From assembly GCF_017161265.1 (NCBI RefSeq), contig NZ_CP031393.1, positions 186,001 through 250,000 on the forward strand: a stretch of 64,000 nt of DNA, given 5' to 3'. Of this stretch, positions 8,555 through 16,226 are shown piece by piece. The stretch is from Treponema medium. Lineage in GTDB: Bacteria; Spirochaetota; Spirochaetia; Treponematales; Treponemataceae. The position numbers and the translations under genes were made by a program. The stretch's first letter is position 1. Each line of letters begins with the position of its first letter. The notes below the pieces were generated by a model. That model worked only from the letters and a program-made list of their open reading frames with translations, ran no database searches and had not been told where the DNA came from.

Positions 8555-9811
8555 CTAATACAGAAGATATTTCTTGCGGATGTTGCTGAACTGCTTTGTC
8601 TCTTTTTCGATACGGGTAAAATAATCCTGTGTAGTTTGCAAAGGATTGGTGAGCTGTGTACAACCTGTTAATAAATGCAGACCGCAATATTTTTTGCCCG
8701 CATTGTTTATTGTAAACGTGTCGGGATAGAGGCGCTTGAGTTCGTAGAACATGGCGATTGCCGTCTTAACAGGAGCAAAATTGCAGCGGTCGGTAACGGC
8801 AATCTGCACTCCCCCGCAGAGCTGCCCCGTATAAAGCGAAAGCGATGGGGTAAAAAATGCGGGCAAAAAGCGCACGCCGTCCAAGCCTAACCGGTTCAGC
8901 TGATCGGCTAGGCGGTAAGCATCGATGTAGGGCGCCCCAAGATACTGAAACGGCATTGTCGTTCCCCGCCCCACCGAAAGGTTGGTTCCTTCAAATAAAC
9001 AGACGCCCGCATACACGAGTGCTGTCTGCGGCGACGGAATATTGGGAGACGGCGGCACCCATATCAGGGGCAGCTCGTCAAAGTATGTTTCTCTATTCCA
9101 GCCTGTCATCGGGATTACCGTCAAATCACAGTGGATACCGTATTCGGTGTTGAAGAGCAGGGCAAGCTCCCCGACCGTCATACCGTGCCGCTGCACAATA
9201 GGAAAATATCCCGTAAAGGAACGGTATTCAAGCTCCAGCATATTTCCCTCGACGGCGCCGCCAATCGGATTCGGGCGGTCGAACACGACAAATTGTTTTT
9301 TATGCCGCGCACATTCTTCCATCGCGTATGCCATGGTGGAAATATAGGTATAGAACCGAGCGCCGACATCTTGAATATCAAAGCAGAGGATGTCGATATC
9401 TTTCAACATCTCCGGCGTCGGGCGCTTAGTGTTTCCGTAAAGGCTGTATACCGGCAGCCCCGTTCGCGGGTCGGCACTGTGTCCGATGGACGCCCCCTCC
9501 CGTTCGTTGCCCTGTATACCATGTTCAGGCGAAAAAAGTGCTGTAAGCTGCACCGACCGGCTCAACAGCACCGCGGAGGGCGTTCCGTCGGAATTGATGC
9601 CGGTTTGGTTGGTAATTAACCCTACCCGCTTCCCTGCAAAAACGGCGCGGTACTCCGGCAGCCGCTCAATCCCCAATTTCAGCCGATTCTCTGCCGTAGC
9701 TTCTTGGCATACAATACAAAATAAAAAGAAGAATACCGCCGCCGTTTTCACTTGGCGTAAATGGCATACAGATGTTTTCATAAGGGGATACAACCCAAAT
9801 ATATTTCTCAT
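8555..9811 (-). CDS. namZ: DUF1343 / NamZ-type exo-beta-N-acetylmuramidase
   Basis: Secreted or periplasmic DUF1343 protein. Characterised members (NamZ) release N-acetylmuramic acid from the ends of peptidoglycan fragments. Family hallmarks are GLITNQTGI, LFSPEHGIQG, LPVYSLYG, FDIQDVGARFYTYISTM and DRPNPIGG in the N-terminal half, and GRGTTMPFQYLGAP further on. A signal peptide spans the hydrophobic run AAVFFFLFCIVC. The start is put at the ATG at 9811 because a promoter (TTAACA, 16 nt, TATAAT) ends 7 nt upstream. An earlier ATG at 9820 lies inside that -10 box. A third ATG at 9781 would still leave a full signal peptide. It implies cell-wall sugar recycling; no other recycling gene is nearby. 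Confidence 0.87.
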   Translation of the reverse strand: MRNIFGLYPLMKTSVCHLRQVKTAAVFFFLFCIVCQEATAENRLKLGIERLPEYRAVFAGKRVGLITNQTGINSDGTPSAVLLSRSVQLTALFSPEHGIQGNEREGASIGHSADPRTGLPVYSLYGNTKRPTPEMLKDIDILCFDIQDVGARFYTYISTMAYAMEECARHKKQFVVFDRPNPIGGAVEGNMLELEYRSFTGYFPIVQRHGMTVGELALLFNTEYGIHCDLTVIPMTGWNRETYFDELPLIWVPPSPNIPSPQTALVYAGVCLFEGTNLSVGRGTTMPFQYLGAPYIDAYRLADQLNRLGLDGVRFLPAFFTPSLSLYTGQLCGGVQIAVTDRCNFAPVKTAIAMFYELKRLYPDTFTINNAGKKYCGLHLLTGCTQLTNPLQTTQDYFTRIEKETKQFSNIRKKYLLY

Positions 9812-9818
9812 TGGGAGC

Positions 9819-9846
9819 ATTATAGAGTACCTGCAAGCTTTGTTAA
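9819..9846 (-). promoter_or_regulatory. Promoter of the NamZ-like gene
   Basis: On the minus strand, TTAACA (9846-9841), 16 nt, and a consensus TATAAT (9824-9819), then 7 nt to the ATG at 9811. No Shine-Dalgarno is present, so the message would be leaderless or nearly so. Confidence 0.6.
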
Positions 9847-9931
9847 ACCGGTATGGAAATTTTCAATGAGATGCAGTATATTTAGCAACAAAACACCCAA
9901 ATACGGGTGAAACATATATCAGGAGGAAAAG

Positions 9932-10840
9932 ATGAATACTGATACCATAAGAATGCGAAAGTTCTTTAACCGGATTACGGTAGCGGTGTTGGCCGTTATC
10001 GTATCGTTACTATGTACTGCGTGTCCCCAAAATGGTGGGGCTCCCGGCAACAACACGGGAAACTACACACAGGTACCCTTTGCACAGTTAGACGACTATC
10101 TTAAAACAAAAGCCTCTGCCAGCACAGTAAACTACATCGAAGTAACAGGGCTTAAAAAAGAAGACTTAGGAGGACTTATGGAAGCAAGTCCTCTCGGCAA
10201 AACTCTTAAAGCGTCACCTTCTAAAAAAGTTGCGCTTAAATTCGGTGGTACAATAGCAGGACTTACAGATATGTATTCTTGTTTTCGGGAATGCGAAACC
10301 CTTGTACAAGTTTCCGGAATACCCGAAGGGGTTACTGACATGAGTTCCTGCTTTAATGACTGTACAAACCTCACACAGGCACCGGTAATTCCCGCAAGCG
10401 TTACTGACATGAGTTTCTGCTTTAATGACTGTACAAACCTCACACAGACACCGATAATTCCCGCAAGCGTTACTGACATGAGCTACTGCTTTAGTGACTG
10501 TACAAACCTCTCCCAAACACCGGTCATTCCCGCCAATGTTACTGACATGAGATCTTGCTTTAATGACTGTACAAAGCTCACTCAAGCGCCAGTCATTCCT
10601 GTAAATGTTACGGATATGCAGAATTGCTTTTCCGGCTGCACAAATCTTAAAACTATTATACTGAAGTGTAATTATAATCCCGAAAAAGATAAGGACAATG
10701 ATCCGTATTTCGAAGATGCCTTTGCTGGCTGTACGGCTTTAACGGCAGGCGGTATTAAGGTTCCTGCAGGACAGCTGGCAACGTACCAAGCTAATGCAGC
10801 CGTTATGGGCGTTACAGCGGATAAGTTTGCTGCCGAATAA
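9932..10840 (+). CDS. BspA-like leucine-rich repeat lipoprotein
   Basis: 302-residue lipoprotein: hydrophobic signal followed by lipobox LLCTAC, then a Gly/Asn-rich linker. From about residue 108 there are six tandem 23-residue repeats of the type VTDMSSCFNDCTNLTQAPVI, the BspA/DUF285 leucine-rich repeat pattern known in oral treponemes and other surface adhesins. The C-terminal unit changes to an irregular LKTIILKCNYNP block and ends TADKFAAE. AGGAGG lies 5 nt before the ATG at 9932. The repeats are 69 bp at DNA level, so copy number could change by recombination. A surface adhesin role is inferred from the family. It is the smallest of three repeat-built lipoproteins here. Confidence 0.88.
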   Translation: MNTDTIRMRKFFNRITVAVLAVIVSLLCTACPQNGGAPGNNTGNYTQVPFAQLDDYLKTKASASTVNYIEVTGLKKEDLGGLMEASPLGKTLKASPSKKVALKFGGTIAGLTDMYSCFRECETLVQVSGIPEGVTDMSSCFNDCTNLTQAPVIPASVTDMSFCFNDCTNLTQTPIIPASVTDMSYCFSDCTNLSQTPVIPANVTDMRSCFNDCTKLTQAPVIPVNVTDMQNCFSGCTNLKTIILKCNYNPEKDKDNDPYFEDAFAGCTALTAGGIKVPAGQLATYQANAAVMGVTADKFAAE

Positions 10841-10924
10841 GGTAAAACTTTTCGATATTTAAGAAAAATTATTTTTACGCGGGTAAAACTATAAGCTTCT
10901 CTCAACACTGCAGGCTTTAAACAG

Positions 10925-11145
10925 GGCAACCGCACCAGAAATATTTTAAACGGTTGCCTTCCGTCTGTGCGAAATTTCATAGGTATAAGGTGAGCGTCTA
11001 ACAATGACGCCGCTCACCTTAACCGTCAAGTTTTCTTTCGAAAACTTGCGTATTGATGTGTGCGCTTTTCGCGCACTAATGCAACAGTTTCCAAGGTGCA
11101 TACTTTGTTCAACTGTTGCATTTTAAGGAAATAAAATTTCGCACA
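10925..11145. repeat. Cluster of hairpins after the BspA-like gene, with enclosing 12-bp stem
   Basis: GGCAACCG/CGGTTGCC (10925-10932 with 10951-10958) may terminate the upstream gene. Then a perfect 12-bp stem TGTGCGAAATTT (10966-10977) pairs with 11134-11145 and encloses hairpins in series: AAGGTGAGCG with CGCTCACCTT, CAAGTTTTC with GAAAACTTG, GTGCGC with GCGCAC, and ATGCAACAGTT with AACTGTTGCAT. Folded, this is a multi-branched junction. No gene is visible. Confidence 0.75.
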
Positions 11146-11160
11146 TTTTTCCTAGCAGAC

Positions 11161-11304
11161 GGGTGAACACATCAGGCTGAGTATATAAAATCGCAGAATT
11201 ATTGAGGTTGTGAGACCATTTGAACCGCGAAGAGGTTCAACTCTGGTTGAACAGCCTCAATAATTCTGCGGGGGTCGTAAAAAATGCCCAATATGTTTAC
11301 CCTG
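11161..11304. repeat. Dispersed nested-palindrome element, copy C
   Basis: Left terminus GGGTGAACACATCAG at 11161, right terminus ATGTTTACCCTG ending at 11304. A perfect 16-bp inner stem CGCAGAATTATTGAGG (11192-11207) pairs with 11255-11270. At the centre is the TTGAACC GCGAAGA GGTTCAA hairpin, identical to copy A. It lies directly upstream of the mgtE promoter. Confidence 0.87.
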
Positions 11305-11342
11305 ATTCTGTGAGCCCTATAGCAGAAACCATCCGTTTTAAG

Positions 11343-11348
11343 TATACT
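11343..11348 (+). promoter_or_regulatory. Putative -10 box of mgtE
   Basis: TATACT lies 11 nt before the mgtE ATG, with no Shine-Dalgarno between. The -35 region is poor. A leader of only about 4-5 nt is predicted. Confidence 0.4.
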
Positions 11349-11359
11349 AGCACCTAATT

Positions 11360-12709
11360 ATGGAAGATAAAACGCAGGAAATGGAGCGGATTCAAGAACT
11401 GCTCGACAATAGGCACTACGTGGCTTTAATTGCAGAACTCGCCGAGATGAATGCGGTCGATGTAGCGGAAATATTGGATAAAGAAAATGCGGCAAATGCG
11501 GTGTTTCTTTTCAGAATGCTTCCGAAAGACCTTGCTGCTGAGGTATTTGCACTCCTTTCGAGCGAGCAGCAAAGTGCTTTTATTTCATCGATTACAGATA
11601 AAGAACTCGGTCCTATTCTGGACGAACTTGCGTTTGACGATGTCGTAGACCTTGTGGAAGAGATGCCTGCGAATGCCGTCAGAAAGATTTTAGCAAACTC
11701 CGGCGAAGAAGAACGTAAGCTCATCAATCAATTCCTCAAATATCCTCCCGATTCCGCAGGAAGCCTGATGACGATTGAATACGTCAGCCTTAAAAAGACG
11801 ATGACGGTAAAACAGGCGTTGGACTACATCAGAGAGACGGGGCTTAAAAAAGAAACGATTTATACCTGTTATGTAACAGATGCGAACAGGGTGCTTGAGG
11901 GCATCGTTTCATTAAAAGAGTTGGTGCTGGCGCCCGAACAGGAACTGATTGAAAATATTTTTGAAAGCGAATGTATCTATGTGAACACTCACGATGACCA
12001 AGAAAGCGTTATCGCAGTTTTTAAGAAATACGCTTTCCTTGCCTTGCCTGTTGTCGATGCGGAAAAACGGCTGATCGGTATTATCACGGTTGACGACGTG
12101 ATGGATGTTATGGAACAGGAGGCTACCGAAGACTTCCAGATCATGGCCGCTATGCAGCCGTCTGAAGATGCTTACCTGAACACCGGCGTTTTTAAACTTG
12201 CCAAGCACCGTATCGGTTGGCTGATGCTTTTGATGGTTTCGGAAACCTTTACCGGCAAGATCATCGAACACTACACTGAGCTGCTGGCGACGCTTACCAT
12301 ACTCACTTCTTTTATTCCTATGCTGATGGATACCGGCGGAAATTCAGGTAGTCAGTCATCGACATTAATTATCCGCGGTCTTGCGACCGGCGAAATTCAG
12401 CTGCGCGACTGGGCGAAAGTATTATGGAAAGAACTCCGTATCGCAATTATGGTGGGTGCGCTGCTCGGACTGACTATTTTTGTAAAATCTTGTTTCTTGG
12501 ACGGTAAACCGGTTCTTGTTTCTGCCAGCGTCGGCTTAACACTTGTTGTAACCGTTACGATTGCAAAACTTACCGGCGGTCTTTTACCGATTCTCGCAAA
12601 AAGGCTCCACATGGATCCCGCTATTATGGCAGGACCGCTCATCACCACGATTGTAGATGCGGTTAGTCTTATTGTCTATTTTAAGATTGCAGGCTTCTTA
12701 CTGTTTTAA
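11360..12709 (+). CDS. mgtE: Magnesium transporter MgtE
   Basis: 449 residues with the full MgtE order. The cytosolic MgtE-N superhelical domain occupies roughly residues 1-130 (EILDKENAANAVFLFRMLP, FDDVVDLVEEMPANAV). A pair of CBS domains lies at roughly 130-260, and five C-terminal membrane helices carry the pore signature around PMLMDTGGNSGSQS. In known MgtE the cytosolic domains sense Mg2+ and close the inner-membrane channel. There is no ribosome binding site; a TATACT box lies 11 nt upstream. A kinase-like membrane gene follows after 23 nt and is probably co-transcribed. Confidence 0.95.
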   Translation: MEDKTQEMERIQELLDNRHYVALIAELAEMNAVDVAEILDKENAANAVFLFRMLPKDLAAEVFALLSSEQQSAFISSITDKELGPILDELAFDDVVDLVEEMPANAVRKILANSGEEERKLINQFLKYPPDSAGSLMTIEYVSLKKTMTVKQALDYIRETGLKKETIYTCYVTDANRVLEGIVSLKELVLAPEQELIENIFESECIYVNTHDDQESVIAVFKKYAFLALPVVDAEKRLIGIITVDDVMDVMEQEATEDFQIMAAMQPSEDAYLNTGVFKLAKHRIGWLMLLMVSETFTGKIIEHYTELLATLTILTSFIPMLMDTGGNSGSQSSTLIIRGLATGEIQLRDWAKVLWKELRIAIMVGALLGLTIFVKSCFLDGKPVLVSASVGLTLVVTVTIAKLTGGLLPILAKRLHMDPAIMAGPLITTIVDAVSLIVYFKIAGFLLF

Positions 12710-12732
12710 GGTTCGACATTTATCGGGATTAT

Positions 12733-13359
12733 ATGAAATGGTTTGAGCGTTTCCGGTACCGTACATTTTCTCAGACTGCATCTGTCGAAGAGCTGTTGGT
12801 TGAAGTTTTCAGAAAAACCATTCATCTGTCATCGGCTTTAACCGTTGTCTTTGCTGAACATTGGTATACCCTGACAATTATCGGCATTGTCGTTATCAGC
12901 CTGCTCTACTGTATTTCAGAATTTCTCCGTATGCGCGGCTATGAACTTGGTATCATTGCGCATATTACCCGTTATGCATCACGGAAACGTGATAAAGGAC
13001 GGTTTGTCTTAGGACCGCTGACACTTGCCGGCGGGATACTCCTTGCGCTTCTTCTCTTTCCCATGCATACGGCAAAGATTGCAATATTTGCACTTGCTTT
13101 TGGGGATGGTCTTGCAAGCCTTGTGGGGAAGCGCTTCGGTAAAATACGATTAGCTTTTTTTAAGGATAAAACGGTTGCGGGAAGTTTAGCCTGCTTTGCA
13201 GCAGTCTTCCTTTCGTCCTTTGCTGTCAGCAGGAATTTTTGGAAAAGCCTTATACTTGGTATTGTGGGCGCCGGTATCGAAATGCTCCCCCTTAAAGATT
13301 ATGACAACCTTTTAATACCGGTGGCTATCGGCTTCCTTGCCTTGTTTCTCCGTGCGTAA
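12733..13359 (+). CDS. Diacylglycerol/polyprenol kinase-like (DGK1/SEC59/VTE5 family) membrane protein
   Basis: 208 residues with about six membrane helices. The family pattern is clear: RKTIHLSSA near the N-terminus, FGDGLASLVGKRFGK, DKTVAGSLACF, then IEMLPLKDYDNLLIPVAIG. Eukaryotic DGK1, SEC59 and VTE5 are CTP-dependent kinases of diacylglycerol, dolichol and phytol. The bacterial members are mostly uncharacterised, so a lipid-alcohol kinase is the best guess. It follows mgtE by 23 nt on the same strand and is likely translated from the same message. It ends in a convergent intergenic stretch of about 110 bp facing cca, where I see no strong terminator. Confidence 0.8.
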   Translation: MKWFERFRYRTFSQTASVEELLVEVFRKTIHLSSALTVVFAEHWYTLTIIGIVVISLLYCISEFLRMRGYELGIIAHITRYASRKRDKGRFVLGPLTLAGGILLALLLFPMHTAKIAIFALAFGDGLASLVGKRFGKIRLAFFKDKTVAGSLACFAAVFLSSFAVSRNFWKSLILGIVGAGIEMLPLKDYDNLLIPVAIGFLALFLRA

Positions 13360-13469
13360 GTTCTTTTTGGCTATTCCATTACTCAGCGTTCATCAAAAAG
13401 CACCGAAAATTGCCGGCAAGGTATAATTTTATACGCATATCCGAATGATAAGACGAAAAACGGCATCAC

Positions 13470-14837
13470 CTATTGAAACTGTTGTATTCGCTCATAAAGC
13501 GCAGAGGCAATAGGTAAGAGCGTCTCTTTGGTGTTTTGCGCAGGATCGTCCAACACTGTTTCCAAAAGATCATGCAAAACCAGACCGAGACATTTTCCTG
13601 CGGGAATACCGATCGCCATTAAATCTTTTCCGTTAACCGCTAAATCTTTAAGGCTGTATGCCCCGTCCTCTTTGAGGAGCGTATCAATCCGTGCCGTAAA
13701 TTCTACAATAAAGCTCGGCTTCGCATACGTACCGGTGAGCCCGAAAACATCCGCTTTTCGTAACGCAAATAAATCATCGATATTTTCTTTTCCGACACGG
13801 ACGATAAAACGGCGAACGGCGGCATCAGTCCAAGAAGGATCATAATGAAACATGTGTTCGGCAACTAAATGAGCGGTCTTTTCTATTTCGGCATTGGAAT
13901 ATTTTAGCCGCCGCATAATGCTGCGGGTCATTTTTTCGGAGACAGCCTCGTGGCGGTAAAAGGTGCAGCTGCCGTCCGCCGCTTCTTTGCGGGTAGCAGG
14001 CTTCCCAATATCGTGGAAAAGCCCCGCGAGCCGGATATGGATGTGTTCCATTCCTGCAGGGCAGGCATTGCATACCAGAAAACTGTGGTCGAGTACATCA
14101 AAGTGATGATAGCTCCCCTGCTCAACGCCGCGGCATTCCATCAGCTCCGGGATAAAGAGATTCAGCAGCCCTGTACTTTCCATTAACCGCAAGCCGATAA
14201 GCGGGGTTTGACAGCTGAGCATTTTTGTAAACTCTTCGCGGAATCGTTCAATCGAAATTTTTTTGGTGATATGCAGAGCCTGCGGAATTGCTTGCAGTGT
14301 TCCCGCATCAACAGTAAAGCCGAGCTGCGCTGCAAAGCGAACCGCACGGACGGGGCGTAAGCCATCCTCTAAAAATCGGTCAAGCGGAGTCCCGACTGTT
14401 TGAATCCGCCCTGTATGGATATCGGCTCTGCCGTTAAAGGGATCGACGATTGCTCCGTCAGGAAGAGAAACCGCAATCGCATTCATCGTAAAGTCGCGAC
14501 GGGCAAGGTCTGCTTCTATCGTTGCGGTATACGAAACGGCTGCGGGGTGCCGTCCGTCGGTATACTCCGCTTCGGTACGAAAAGTCGTACATTCAATATG
14601 TTTATTTTTATAGATGATGGTAACGGTACCGTGTTCTATACCCGTTGGAATTGTCCGCCGGAATAAGCGCATTACTTCCTGTGGCGGCGCATCGGTTGCA
14701 ATATCCCAATCGCTTGCTTTTTTCTTTAAGAAAAAATCACGGACAGCCCCGCCTACGAGATATGCGGAAAAACCCGCTTCATGGAAATATCCGCTGATTT
14801 CTTTGAGTAGAGACGGAACGGGAAATTTTTGTTCCAT
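13470..14837 (-). CDS. cca: CCA-adding tRNA nucleotidyltransferase with HD domain
   Basis: 455-residue class II nucleotidyltransferase that adds or repairs the 3' CCA of tRNA. Visible are YLVGGAVRDFFL (motif A), the DWDIATDA catalytic pair, RRDFTMNAIAV (motif B region), RPVRAVRFAAQLGF (motif D) and an HD domain with LAGLFHDIGKPATR around residue 250. The HD domain often carries phosphatase or phosphodiesterase activity in this family. The gene lies 28 bp downstream of the symporter gene on the same strand, so it may be read from the promoter at 16138. It has no good Shine-Dalgarno of its own. Confidence 0.93.
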   Translation of the reverse strand: MEQKFPVPSLLKEISGYFHEAGFSAYLVGGAVRDFFLKKKASDWDIATDAPPQEVMRLFRRTIPTGIEHGTVTIIYKNKHIECTTFRTEAEYTDGRHPAAVSYTATIEADLARRDFTMNAIAVSLPDGAIVDPFNGRADIHTGRIQTVGTPLDRFLEDGLRPVRAVRFAAQLGFTVDAGTLQAIPQALHITKKISIERFREEFTKMLSCQTPLIGLRLMESTGLLNLFIPELMECRGVEQGSYHHFDVLDHSFLVCNACPAGMEHIHIRLAGLFHDIGKPATRKEAADGSCTFYRHEAVSEKMTRSIMRRLKYSNAEIEKTAHLVAEHMFHYDPSWTDAAVRRFIVRVGKENIDDLFALRKADVFGLTGTYAKPSFIVEFTARIDTLLKEDGAYSLKDLAVNGKDLMAIGIPAGKCLGLVLHDLLETVLDDPAQNTKETLLPIASALYERIQQFQ

Positions 14838-14865
14838 GGCTTTGTACTTCAGTATCGAATTCCGG

Positions 14866-16101
14866 CTAAATAAAGAATCGTAAATCTTTTCTACCGGTCA
14901 TATTGAATCGATATGCTGTGATATAGGTTCCCGTTATTGCAGTTAATGCGTTAATTGCTGCTGCGACGGAGCCGATAAAAAAGGCAGCCGGACGTAAAAT
15001 TAAATATCCTGACTCAAAGCCCCGTCCGTAAAGCATACACAAGGATGTAAGCGCAATATACGTTCCTCCTGCAGGAAACCGTCCGAGCAGACACGAAAAG
15101 AGAGAGGCATATCCCACCAGCCAAAATATATCGCTAAAAGCTATCCTAAATACGTTAATTGAATAAGATTTTAAAATCACAACGAAACTGACGGTAATGA
15201 CTAAAGCCGACCCCGCTCTTCCTAAAATGGAGAAAACAGGAAGGACAACGGAAGAAATACGCCGGCGTACACCAAGACTTTCGTTGGAGTGACGCAGCAA
15301 TACACTGAGTGCAACATGGGTATCCTGTGAAAAAAAGGCTGCCATCATGGGGGCGAGGCTTGCATAGAGAACTCGATAGGGATTTATATCGCGGCAAAAG
15401 ATCTTTAATAATGCGGGATAAATAACAAGGGCGATAATCAACAGGTCGACAATAAGCAGAATTGCAAAATCGACAAAAACCGCAGTCAACAGCATTTCGT
15501 GAAATTTAATCATCCAATAGGACGAAATGGCTACCATACCGAATACCAGCATATCCACAAAAAAGACCAGTACTGCATAAGAAATCCGCGCAAGGGAATC
15601 GATAAGCGTGATGGTTGGTTTTGCAATATTTCTGTCAACTGCACAACCTGCTCCTGCGAATCCGCCGAAAATGCAGAGCGGTAGGATATAGGTTCCGTTT
15701 ACCAGCGCTTCGAAAGAACTGGAAGGAAGCAATTGTAACAGCGATTCTCTCACCCCAAGAACTTGTACATCGGATATGCCTTCTACAAAAATGGGTATAC
15801 GTGCCGGTGTATGAATAAGTACGGATATTAATCCGATACAGGACAGTAATAATGCAGCGCCGCAGATAATGAGACTTGTAATAATCGCAACTTTGAGCAA
15901 ACTTCTGTTTTCGCGTAATTCAAAGATACTGAGCGTAAATCCGAAAAAGACTGCCGGATAGAGGGCATACCTTCCGAACTGTATTGCCGCTTTTGATAAA
16001 AAGTCTACAGCCTGTACAAACAGCGTATTTTCGGCACCGGCAACAAGAGCAAAGGTTATCCCCAGCACGATACCGATAAAATATTTCAACCAAATTTTCA
16101 T
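14866..16101 (-). CDS. Dicarboxylate/amino acid:cation symporter (SDF/DAACS family), divergent
   Basis: 411 residues with eight to ten hydrophobic segments in the arrangement of Na+- or H+-coupled glutamate/aspartate/dicarboxylate carriers. N-terminal WLKYFIGIVLGITFAL and the reentrant-loop-like FSQDTHVALSVLLRHS support the family. The C-terminal substrate motif normally carrying NMDGT is not recognisable, so the substrate is open. The start at 16101 is set by a promoter (TTGACG, 17 nt, TACACT) ending 8 nt before the ATG; there is no Shine-Dalgarno. cca follows 28 bp downstream. Confidence 0.75.
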   Translation of the reverse strand: MKIWLKYFIGIVLGITFALVAGAENTLFVQAVDFLSKAAIQFGRYALYPAVFFGFTLSIFELRENRSLLKVAIITSLIICGAALLLSCIGLISVLIHTPARIPIFVEGISDVQVLGVRESLLQLLPSSSFEALVNGTYILPLCIFGGFAGAGCAVDRNIAKPTITLIDSLARISYAVLVFFVDMLVFGMVAISSYWMIKFHEMLLTAVFVDFAILLIVDLLIIALVIYPALLKIFCRDINPYRVLYASLAPMMAAFFSQDTHVALSVLLRHSNESLGVRRRISSVVLPVFSILGRAGSALVITVSFVVILKSYSINVFRIAFSDIFWLVGYASLFSCLLGRFPAGGTYIALTSLCMLYGRGFESGYLILRPAAFFIGSVAAAINALTAITGTYITAYRFNMTGRKDLRFFI

Positions 16102-16109
16102 AACGATTG

Positions 16110-16138
16110 AGTGTAACCCAAAGATTGTACTGCGTCAA
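16110..16138 (-). promoter_or_regulatory. Promoter of the symporter gene, leaderless geometry
   Basis: TTGACG (16138-16133), 17 nt, TACACT (16115-16110), then 8 nt to the ATG at 16101 on the minus strand. Confidence 0.65.
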
Positions 16139-16179
16139 CTCAGCGCTCAGTGCTCTTGAGTTTTCTAATCCTCCGCACG

Positions 16180-16216
16180 AAAAACACAGCCCCGGCCGCT
16201 TTTAGCTGACCGGAGC
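16180..16216 (-). terminator. Terminator of the InlB-repeat lipoprotein gene
   Basis: On the minus strand a 7-bp stem (GCTCCGG with CCGGGGC, one G-T pair) is followed by TGTGTTTTT. It lies 11 bp past the stop codon of the gene. Confidence 0.6.
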
Positions 16217-16226
16217 CGGTATACAT

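Noticed and set aside
8352-8687. Minus-strand open frame over element copy B
   Set aside because: It repeats the sequence of the element and overlaps the end of the NamZ-like gene; no ribosome binding site or family match.
10132-10585. Two overlapping antisense frames in the BspA-like gene with repeats of their own
   Set aside because: The 69-bp DNA repeat is a multiple of three, so antisense frames stay open and repetitive automatically.
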